A stretch of 5,455 bases of DNA, taken from NCBI GenBank assembly GCA_021325695.1, contig JAJTCR010000123.1, positions 1 to 5,455 on the forward strand, given 5' to 3'. The position numbers and the translations under genes are program-made. The DNA is from Steroidobacteraceae bacterium (GTDB lineage: Bacteria; Pseudomonadota; Gammaproteobacteria; Steroidobacterales; Steroidobacteraceae). Below the pieces are notes generated by a model. That model was not told where the DNA came from, made no database searches, and worked only from the letters and a program-made list of their open reading frames with translations. Below, in pieces: positions 1-5,087 of this stretch. Each line of letters opens with the position of its first letter. Positions within the stretch are counted from its first letter, which is position 1.

Positions 1-681
1 AGCCTGTTGGGACACCTCGCCACGACACACCCCGGGCGCGTGGCGATCACGGCGACGGCGTTCACGACGTACTTCCAGGAACGCCTCGGCTTCGCGGTCG
101 TCGTCGACGACGACGAGTGGCTGCCGGCCGCGGTGGCCGCGCTCGATCCGGGCGCGAGCGTGGCGTACGCGTGTCCGGGCAGCAAACCGGGTCGCCGTGC
201 CGGCGTGCGGCCCGCCACGCTCGAGCGCATCCATCGCGACGGCCACTTCGACGCGACCTACGTCAAGGCCGATGGCGCACGCATGCGTTTGATCAAGGCG
301 CCGGCTGCGGACGAACCGGCGATACCCCCATCGGCAACGACAGTCCTGCCCGTGCTGTCGGCGCACGCCATCGGCGCGCCGCTCGGCCCGAAGGTCGCCC
401 ACCGCGTCGAGCAGATCGGCCGCGTCGCGGGCATGAACGAAGGGGAGATCATCACGCCCGCGCACCTCGGTCGGTTGTTCGGCAGTCCGGCCGGGCTGCT
501 CAAGTCGACGGAGGGCCGACGGGTCGTGCCCGTGATCAACATGGTGGACGACGCGCGGCTCGAGGCGCAGGCGCGTGAGGCCGCCACCGTGGCCCTCGGG
601 CTCACGGACCGGTTCGATCGCGTCGTGCTCGTGAGCCTGGTCCGGTCGAGCGATCCGCTCGTCGCCGTCGTGCGCCGTTGA
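1..681 (+). CDS. yqeC: YqeC-family selenium-dependent hydroxylase accessory protein, 5'-truncated
   Basis: The reading frame is open from the first base, so the true start lies outside the window; 226 codons are visible before the TGA at 679-681. Recognition rests on two family signatures. The first is the stretch ADGARMRLIKAPAADEPAIP (visible residues about 90-109), which corresponds to the YqeC block usually read as EADGSRGRPLKAP..EPVIP. The second is the C-terminal block with AHRVEQIGRVAGMNEGEIIT and a following LLKSTEG..RVVPVIN segment (about 133-180). The N-terminal P-loop expected in this family would lie just upstream, since the visible LLGHLATTHPGRVAITATAF resembles the helix and strand that follow it. 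YqeC is known by co-occurrence with orphan SelD and YqeB in the selenium-dependent molybdenum hydroxylase trait; its biochemical role is unsettled and it is probably a cytoplasmic nucleotide-binding protein. One oddity is a Lys (codon 265-267) where a Glu is usual before ADG. It lies 52 bases upstream of the sulfur-carrier gene on the same strand. Family assignment is confident, function is not. Confidence 0.85.
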   Translation, partial: SLLGHLATTHPGRVAITATAFTTYFQERLGFAVVVDDDEWLPAAVAALDPGASVAYACPGSKPGRRAGVRPATLERIHRDGHFDATYVKADGARMRLIKAPAADEPAIPPSATTVLPVLSAHAIGAPLGPKVAHRVEQIGRVAGMNEGEIITPAHLGRLFGSPAGLLKSTEGRRVVPVINMVDDARLEAQAREAATVALGLTDRFDRVVLVSLVRSSDPLVAVVRR

Positions 682-721
682 GGCCCCGGCATCGCTCGCG
701 GCGCAGCCGCCGGCAGGCGAC

Positions 722-727
722 TACAAT
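722..727 (+). promoter_or_regulatory. Possible -10 element for a leaderless sulfur-carrier transcript
   Basis: TACAAT matches the sigma70 -10 consensus at 5 of 6 positions and ends 6 bases before the ATG at 734. Transcription normally begins about 6-7 bases after a -10 box, so a start at or next to the A of the ATG is predicted, giving a leaderless mRNA. In agreement, no good Shine-Dalgarno sequence precedes the ATG. No convincing -35 hexamer is present at 16-18 bases upstream (699-704 reads CGGCGC), which is the main weakness of the call. Confidence 0.4.
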
Positions 728-733
728 CGACGC

Positions 734-1012
734 ATGTCCGACGTCCTCATCCGCGTACCCGCCGTGTTGCGGCCGTTCGCCGGCGACGCCTCCGAACTGC
801 GGGTGGCGGCCGGCAGCCTGGCGCAGGTGCTCGAGCGCGTGGCGGTACGCCACCCGCAGCTGGTACCGCGCGTACTGACGCCGGACGGCCAGTTGCGGCC
901 GTTCGTGAACCTGTTCGTGGATCGGACGAACGCGCGGGCCCTGCAAGGTCTCGCGACCGAGGTGCCGGCGGGTGCGGTCGTCAGCATCCTGCCGGCGGTG
1001 GCGGGCGGGTGA
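734..1012 (+). CDS. MoaD/ThiS-family sulfur-carrier protein, CysO-like
   Basis: This is a complete 92-residue beta-grasp sulfur carrier ending in the diagnostic Gly-Gly (ILPAVAGG). In this superfamily (MoaD, ThiS, CysO, QbsE) an E1 enzyme adenylates the C-terminal glycine, which is then converted to a thiocarboxylate that donates sulfur. The start VPAVLRPFAG and the end VSILPAVAGG resemble mycobacterial CysO (IPTILRPHTG and VTILPAVAGG, from memory) more than classical MoaD, and FVNLFVD in the middle matches the carrier core. CysO supplies sulfur for cysteine synthesis together with CysM and the Mec protease; neither is encoded in this window, so the acceptor remains open (molybdopterin, cysteine or a specialised thio-metabolite). 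The ATG at 734 is the only start that gives the full fold. The TGA overlaps the GTG start of the E1-rhodanese gene (GTGA, 1009-1012), indicating translational coupling to its likely activating enzyme. Family is certain; the CysO-like subtype is an inference from motif similarity. Confidence 0.88.
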   Translation: MSDVLIRVPAVLRPFAGDASELRVAAGSLAQVLERVAVRHPQLVPRVLTPDGQLRPFVNLFVDRTNARALQGLATEVPAGAVVSILPAVAGG

Positions 1013-2112
1013 GCACGCCTGCACCCAGGCCCGGGACGCCGGTCGAACTCGACCCGGGCGCGGCCTGCGACCTGGTCCGCCGCGGCGTCGCGCTGCTCGA
1101 CGTGCGCGATGCGCCGGAGCTCGCGACCGGCATGGCCGACGGTGCGCGACACGTGCCGCTCTGCGAACTCGAGCGGCGTGCCCCCGAGCTCGAGCCCGAC
1201 CGATCGCAGGTCGTGCTGCTGATCTGCGCGAGCGGGCGACGCTCGCGGCAGGGCGCCGAGCGGTTGCGGACCCTCGGGTACGGGCGTGCGATGTCGGTGG
1301 CGGGCGGCTTCCAGCGCTGGCGTGCCGAAGGCCTGCCGGTCGCGCGATCGCCCGACGAAGTGGCCGACCTCGACGTCGAACGTTACGCGCGACAGCTCAC
1401 GTTGCCGGAAGTCGGGCTCGACGGCCAGCGCCGATTGCGCGACGCCCGGGTGCTGCTGGTCGGGGCCGGCGGACTCGGTTCCCCGGCCGCGTTGTACCTC
1501 GCGGCAGCGGGGGTCGGCCACCTCACGCTCGTCGACGACGATCGCGTCGAGCGCAGCAACCTGCACCGGCAGGTGCTGCACGGGGACGCCGACACCGGCC
1601 GCCTGAAGATCGATTCAGGCGCGGCGACGTTGCAGGCCCTGAACCCCACCGTCGAGGTGACGCGGGTCGAGCGGCGGCTCACCGCCGCAAACGCGCGCAC
1701 GCTGCTCGAGGGCGCGCACGTCGCGCTCGACGGCGCGGACAACTTCGCGACGCGGTACGCCGTCAACGACGCGTGCATCGCGCTGGGCATACCCCAGGTG
1801 CACGGCTCCGTGTTCCGTTTCGAAGGCCAGGTCACGGTTCTGTGGCCCGCCGCCCCGGGCGGGGGGCCGTGCTACCGCTGTCTCTACCCGGAGGCGCCGC
1901 CGCCCGAGCTGGCGCCGTCGTGCGGCGAGGCCGGGGTGCTCGGTGTCGTGCCCGGCGTGATCGGGCTGCTGCAGGCCGCGGAGACACTGAAGCTGCTGCT
2001 CGGCGTCGGCTCGCCGCTGGTCGGGCGCCTGCTGCAGTACGACGCGTTGCGCGGCAGCTTCGACGAGTTCGACGTCGCGCGGACGCCGGCCTGTCCAGCC
2101 TGCGCGCGCTGA
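1009..2112 (+). CDS. Rhodanese + MoeB/ThiF-type E1 adenylyltransferase (sulfur-carrier activating enzyme)
   Basis: This 367-residue fusion should adenylate the C-terminus of a ubiquitin-like sulfur carrier using ATP and deliver persulfide sulfur to it, in the cytoplasm. Residues about 10-113 form a rhodanese domain with the active loop CASGRRS; Cys73 is the predicted persulfide carrier. Residues about 122-367 form the E1 domain: RYARQ (125-129), the nucleotide-binding glycine motif GAGGLGSP (152-159), VDDDRVERSNLHRQ (175-188, with Arg187), Lys200, DGADN (241-245), a first zinc pair CYRC (Cys288, Cys291), SCGEAGVLGVVPGVIG (304-319) with Cys305 at the place of the conserved E1 cysteine of MOCS3/Uba4-type enzymes, and a second zinc pair CPAC (Cys362, Cys365). 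The order is rhodanese first and E1 second, opposite to MOCS3 and MoeZ, where rhodanese is C-terminal; the order seen here resembles MoeB-like proteins I recall from xanthomonads. The GTG start overlaps the carrier stop by 4 bases, so the carrier is almost certainly its substrate. MoeB is the closest named family, but the real pathway (Moco or otherwise) is not shown, so no symbol is given. Confidence 0.92.
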   Translation: MSTPAPRPGTPVELDPGAACDLVRRGVALLDVRDAPELATGMADGARHVPLCELERRAPELEPDRSQVVLLICASGRRSRQGAERLRTLGYGRAMSVAGGFQRWRAEGLPVARSPDEVADLDVERYARQLTLPEVGLDGQRRLRDARVLLVGAGGLGSPAALYLAAAGVGHLTLVDDDRVERSNLHRQVLHGDADTGRLKIDSGAATLQALNPTVEVTRVERRLTAANARTLLEGAHVALDGADNFATRYAVNDACIALGIPQVHGSVFRFEGQVTVLWPAAPGGGPCYRCLYPEAPPPELAPSCGEAGVLGVVPGVIGLLQAAETLKLLLGVGSPLVGRLLQYDALRGSFDEFDVARTPACPACAR

Positions 2113-2262
2113 TGATCGCTGCCGCGCTGCCGCGTCCGTAGCGCCCACGCGCCGCGGACGAAAACACGTAGTGCGTGGCCGACCCTCGATCGACAGGATA
2201 ACCGCCTTTGATCCAGGGATCGCAGCCCGCGCAGTCGCCGCCGCGGGTGCGCTCGCCATCGC
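2113..2262. other. Intergenic region between E1-rhodanese and CoA-transferase genes
   Basis: This 150-base gap holds the hairpin at 2133-2160. The rest (2161-2262) is where a promoter for the CoA-transferase gene would be expected. TCGACA at 2190-2195 and GATAAC (one reading of a -10 box) at 2197-2202 resemble promoter hexamers individually but are not correctly spaced to each other or to a partner, so no promoter is called. No clear Shine-Dalgarno sequence precedes the GTG at 2263. Confidence 0.5.
2133..2160 (+). terminator. GC-rich hairpin after the E1-rhodanese gene, no U-tract
   Basis: Starting 21 bases after the TGA of the E1-rhodanese gene, CGTCCG (2133-2138) pairs with CGGACG (2155-2160). 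Then come a T-G wobble and one A/C mismatch, and GCGC (2141-2144) pairs with GCGC (2149-2152) around the 4-base loop CCAC. The stem is followed by AAAAC rather than T residues, so on the plus strand it is not a canonical intrinsic terminator. On the minus strand the TTTT would lie before the stem, which also does not fit. It may stabilise the 3' end of the transcript or act with Rho. Confidence 0.4.
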
Positions 2263-3558
2263 GTGTCCATCCAGGCTTCCTACCAACGCACACTGACGTC
2301 TGCCGCCGATGCCGTGCACCTCGTGCGCGACGGCGAGCAGGTCATCGTCCCGACCGGCGCCGGTGAGCCGCCCGCGCTGCTCGCGGCGCTGTCCGAGTGT
2401 CGTCGCGACTTTCGCGGCGTGACGGTCGCGCAGCTGCTGCCGCTGCGCCACCACGGCTATTTCGATGCGGACACCGTCGATCACGTGCGGCACCTCTCGC
2501 TGTTCTACGGCGGACCCTCGCGCGCGGGCGGACAGCAGGGCTGGATCGATTTCGTGCCGAACAGCTTCTCGGACATGCCGCTGCTGATCGAACGCGGTTA
2601 TCTCGCCGCCGACGTCGTGTTCGCGCTGGCGTCGCCGATGGATGCCGACGGCAACTTCGCACTCAGTCTCGCGACCGATTACACGCTGGCCGCGGTCGCC
2701 CGCGCGCGCTGCGTCGTGCTCGAGGTCAACCCGAACGTGCCCTACACCTTCGGCAACTGCCACGTGCACGTCTCGCGTGTCACGGCGGTGGTCGAGAGCC
2801 ACCTGCCGGTCGCCGAAGTCGCGTTGCCCAGGGTCGGCGCGGTGCAGGAAGCGATCGGTCGCCACGTCGCGGAGCGGGTCGACGACGGGTCGACGCTGCA
2901 GATCGGCTACGGCAGCATTCCCGACGCCGTGGTGATGCAGCTCGGCGACAAGCGCGACCTCGGCATCCACACCGAGATGCTGGGCGACGGCATCCTGCGG
3001 CTGGTCGAGGCCGGGGCCGTCACCAACCATCGCAAGAATTACCTGCCTGGCCGGATGATCGCGACGTTTGCGCTCGGTTCGTCCCGGCTGTATCGCTACA
3101 TGGACCGCCACCCGGAGCTCGAGATGCATCCGGCGGACTTCACGAACGATCCTGCGGTCGCGGGCCGCAACGACAATCTCGTGTCGATCAATGGCACGTT
3201 GCAGGTCGACCTGCTCGGCCAGTGCGGCTCCGAGAGCCTGGGGTCCTTGCCGTATTCGGGCACCGGCGGGCAGGCGGACTTCGTGCGCGCCGCCAACCGG
3301 TCGCGCGGCGGCAAGTCGTTCATCGTGCTGCCGTCGACGGCGAAGGACGGCACCGTGTCGCGCATCGTCGCGACGCTGGCCCACGGCACGCACGTCTCGA
3401 CCAGCAAGAACGACGTCAACTACGTCGTGACCGAGTACGGCGTGGCACAGCTGCGGGGCAAGTCCGCGCGGCAGCGCGCGCAGGCCCTGGTCGCGATCGC
3501 GCACCCGGATTTTCGCGAGGAACTCGCCCGCCAGGCACGCGACCTGCGCCTGACCTAG
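2263..3558 (+). CDS. CoA-transferase of the acetyl-CoA hydrolase / 4-hydroxybutyrate CoA-transferase family
   Basis: This complete 431-residue protein aligns from end to end with 4-hydroxybutyrate CoA-transferase (AbfT) and related butyryl-CoA:acetate CoA-transferases, which move CoA between acyl-CoA and a carboxylic acid through a glutamyl-CoA thioester. Recognisable blocks are GEPPALLAAL (34-43), DVVFALASPMDADGNF (117-132), VVLEVNPNVPYTFGN (151-165), IGYGSIPDAV (214-223), GIHTEMLGDG (234-243), SGTGGQADFVRAA (332-344, the conserved glycine loop) and YVVTEYGVAQLRGKSARQRA (387-406). Glu238 in HTEM is the predicted catalytic residue; as I recall, the active-site glutamate of Clostridium aminobutyricum AbfT is also numbered 238, which supports the start chosen. 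The GTG at 2263 is the first possible start after the in-frame TGA at 2209-2211, although no good ribosome-binding site is seen. Substrate specificity (acetate, butyrate, 4-hydroxybutyrate, other) cannot be read from the sequence, and no other gene of acyl-CoA metabolism is nearby. The protein lacks a signal peptide and is presumably cytoplasmic. Confidence 0.9.
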   Translation: MSIQASYQRTLTSAADAVHLVRDGEQVIVPTGAGEPPALLAALSECRRDFRGVTVAQLLPLRHHGYFDADTVDHVRHLSLFYGGPSRAGGQQGWIDFVPNSFSDMPLLIERGYLAADVVFALASPMDADGNFALSLATDYTLAAVARARCVVLEVNPNVPYTFGNCHVHVSRVTAVVESHLPVAEVALPRVGAVQEAIGRHVAERVDDGSTLQIGYGSIPDAVVMQLGDKRDLGIHTEMLGDGILRLVEAGAVTNHRKNYLPGRMIATFALGSSRLYRYMDRHPELEMHPADFTNDPAVAGRNDNLVSINGTLQVDLLGQCGSESLGSLPYSGTGGQADFVRAANRSRGGKSFIVLPSTAKDGTVSRIVATLAHGTHVSTSKNDVNYVVTEYGVAQLRGKSARQRAQALVAIAHPDFREELARQARDLRLT

Positions 3559-3561
3559 CGC

Positions 3562-4947
3562 TCAGCGCGCGAGCTCGCGCAGCATCGCTTCCCAGATGTC
3601 GATCTGGTCGTGGAACGCCTGCACGCCGATCCGCTCGTTCAACCCGTGCGCGCCGAGCGGCTCGCCGAGATAACCCCACAGGCCGCCGACGCCGTAAGTG
3701 GGGATGCCGGCAGCGCGAATGTAGATCGCGTCGGTGGCGCCGGCCGACATGCTCGGCACGACGGCCGCGTCCGGGAACTTGCGGCCGACCGCGTTGCGGT
3801 ACGCGCTCGTCACGTCCTCGCGCAGCGGGCTGGGTTCGGCCCCTTGACCACCGTCGGCGAGTTCGACCGCGACCTCCTTGCCCGCGATCGAACGCAGTTC
3901 CTCGAGCACGGCCTCGGTCTTCACGCCCGGGAAGATCCGGCAATTGACGTTCGCTTCCGCGCGCTGCGGCAGCGCATTCGGGGCGTGGCCGCCCGTCACC
4001 TGGGTTGCGACGCAGCGCGTACGCGTGTAGCCCGGGTCGTTGAGTTCGACGAGGTCGGCCTTCTCGAGGTTGGTCGGATCGTCGAGCCAGGCCTTGACGA
4101 TGTCGCCCCAGGCGCCCTGGTCCTTGGACGCGACGGACTCGAAGTAGGCGCGGCTCGCGTCGTTAAGCATCGGCGTGAAGCGATATTCCTCGAGCGACTT
4201 GAGCGCGGCCGCGAGCTGGTAGATCGCGTTGTCAGCGCGAGGTGCCGAGCTGTGACCACCGCGGTTCGTCGTCGTGAGGCGAAAGTCCGCGTAGGTCTTC
4301 TCGGCGACCTGCACGTAGAAGCCTTCGACGCGACCGTCCTTGTAGACGCTGCCACCGCCCGCGTCGGAGTTCAGCGCGTACTCGGCGTCGATCAGCGGCC
4401 GCCATTCGGTCGACGCGAGCCGGGCCCCGTCCCCCTGCGTCTCCTCGTCTCCCGTGAACAGCACCACGATGTCGCGTGTCGGTTCGAAACCGGACGCGCG
4501 CAGGCGCCCGAGACTCGAGACGATGGCGACGACCCCGGCCTTGTTGTCGCTCGTGCCGCGCCCCCAGTAATAGCCGTCGTCCTCGCGGAACGTGAACGGG
4601 TCGCGGACCCAGTCGGCGCGGCGCGCCTCGACCACGTCCATGTGCGCGAGCAGCAGGATCGGCTTGCGTCCGGACCGCTGCGTTGCCGGCCATCGCACGA
4701 TCATCGACTGCGTGTCGCCGTGGGTCTTGACCGTGATGTCCTTGATGCCGGCCTTGCGGAACTCCGCCGACAGCAGTTGCACCAGTCGCGGCATCTCGCC
4801 GCGTCCCGCCACCGTGGGAATTTCCACGACCTTGCGGAACATCTCCCGTTCCGCATCGCCACGTCGCCGCGACTCGTCGTCGCTCGGCTGTGCCGCAGCC
4901 TGCAGCGAGCACAGGACGACTCCGAGCGCGATGGCCCTACGCAGCAT
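3562..4947 (-). CDS. Exported M20-family zinc metallopeptidase
   Basis: This is a complete 461-residue M20/M25/M40-type amidohydrolase-peptidase, a two-zinc enzyme that removes residues from peptides or cleaves N-acyl amino acids. It starts with a Sec signal peptide: MLRR, a hydrophobic run AIALGVVLCSLQ, and a signal peptidase I site after AAA (residues 17-19, before Gln20), so it should act in the periplasm or outside. All metal and catalytic positions are present: His102 and Asp104 in AHMDVV, the bridging Asp134 in GRGTSDNKAG, the catalytic/metal pair Glu168-Glu169 in FTGDEETQG, Asp195 in NSDAGGG and His434 in GAHGLNERIG. The dimerisation-domain motif RGGHSSAPRADN has His232. The start at 4947 was chosen because GAGG (plus-strand CCTC 4955-4958) lies 7 bases before that ATG and the signal peptide begins exactly there; a longer frame back to a TTG at 5004 would put 19 non-signal residues in front. 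Its stop lies 3 bases from that of the convergent CoA-transferase gene. Exact substrate is unknown. Confidence 0.93.
   Translation of the reverse strand: MLRRAIALGVVLCSLQAAAQPSDDESRRRGDAEREMFRKVVEIPTVAGRGEMPRLVQLLSAEFRKAGIKDITVKTHGDTQSMIVRWPATQRSGRKPILLLAHMDVVEARRADWVRDPFTFREDDGYYWGRGTSDNKAGVVAIVSSLGRLRASGFEPTRDIVVLFTGDEETQGDGARLASTEWRPLIDAEYALNSDAGGGSVYKDGRVEGFYVQVAEKTYADFRLTTTNRGGHSSAPRADNAIYQLAAALKSLEEYRFTPMLNDASRAYFESVASKDQGAWGDIVKAWLDDPTNLEKADLVELNDPGYTRTRCVATQVTGGHAPNALPQRAEANVNCRIFPGVKTEAVLEELRSIAGKEVAVELADGGQGAEPSPLREDVTSAYRNAVGRKFPDAAVVPSMSAGATDAIYIRAAGIPTYGVGGLWGYLGEPLGAHGLNERIGVQAFHDQIDIWEAMLRELAR
3567..3580. repeat. Perfect 14-base palindrome at the convergent gene junction
   Basis: GCGCGAGCTCGCGC reads the same on both strands and lies inside the last codons of the M20 gene, 9 bases beyond the CoA-transferase stop. 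It could fold in either transcript, but there is no T-tract on either side, and GC-rich palindromes of this kind also arise by codon use. It is listed because the junction contains no other terminator candidate. Confidence 0.35.
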
Positions 4948-4954
4948 GTGGGAT

Positions 4955-4958
4955 CCTC
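4955..4958 (-). promoter_or_regulatory. Ribosome-binding site deciding the M20 peptidase start
   Basis: On the minus strand GAGG is separated by 7 bases (ATCCCAC) from the ATG at 4947. This is good Shine-Dalgarno spacing and places the start at the first residue of the signal peptide rather than at the upstream in-frame TTG. Confidence 0.75.
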
Positions 4959-4975
4959 GATTTGAAGGTCGGCGA

Positions 4976-5004
4976 AGGTTAGGATCCGGTGCTGGAGTCC
5001 GCAA
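4976..5004 (-). promoter_or_regulatory. Weak candidate promoter of the M20 peptidase gene
   Basis: On the minus strand TTGCGG (plus 4999-5004) and TAACCT (plus 4976-4981) are separated by 17 bases, the optimal sigma70 spacing, and lie about 30 bases before the start codon. Each hexamer matches its consensus at only 3 of 6 positions. A promoter somewhere in 4948-5030 is likely in any case, because an intrinsic terminator of the preceding gene lies directly upstream. Confidence 0.3.
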
Positions 5005-5030
5005 CCGCTTCCGCCCGATCGACGGGCAAG

Positions 5031-5064
5031 AAAAAGCCCATCGCCCGCGATGGGAGCGATGGGC
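5031..5064 (-). terminator. Strong intrinsic terminator of the EF-hand gene
   Basis: On the minus strand GCCCATCG (plus 5057-5064) pairs perfectly with CGATGGGC (plus 5036-5043), followed directly by TTTTT (plus 5031-5035) and CTTG. It begins 23 bases after the stop codon of the EF-hand gene. The 5' arm is partly duplicated: CCCATCG recurs at plus 5048-5054, so the same 3' arm can also make a tighter 7-base stem with the 4-base loop CGGG. On the plus strand no T-tract follows, so it works in one direction. Confidence 0.9.
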
Positions 5065-5087
5065 GTTGCGATCAACCGTCGCTCGGG

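Noticed and set aside
972..2141. Long plus-strand open frame overlapping the E1-rhodanese gene
   Set aside because: Its product is an Arg/Ala-rich composition with no recognisable motif, the usual shadow of a GC-rich gene, while the frame at 1009-2112 carries all rhodanese and E1 motifs.
2190..2202. TCGACA and GATAAC as a promoter for the CoA-transferase gene
   Set aside because: The two hexamers are 1 base apart and neither has a partner hexamer at 16-18 bases.
1615..3504. 629-codon minus-strand open frame spanning the E1 and CoA-transferase genes
   Set aside because: It crosses two well-supported genes and an intergenic region, has no domain signature and is rich in Arg, His and Asp, as antisense frames of GC-rich genes are.
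4909..4911. Cys13 of the M20 signal peptide as a lipoprotein cysteine
   Set aside because: The preceding residues VVL do not fit a lipobox (Leu at -1 instead of Gly/Ala/Ser), and a normal signal peptidase I site AAA follows.
3610..4965. 451-codon plus-strand open frame antisense to the M20 peptidase
   Set aside because: It mirrors a gene with complete zinc ligands, signal peptide and ribosome-binding site; its own product shows no motif.
4948..5004. Longer M20 start at the in-frame TTG (5004)
   Set aside because: It adds 19 residues before a complete signal peptide, overlaps the candidate promoter and lacks the GAGG site that serves the ATG at 4947.
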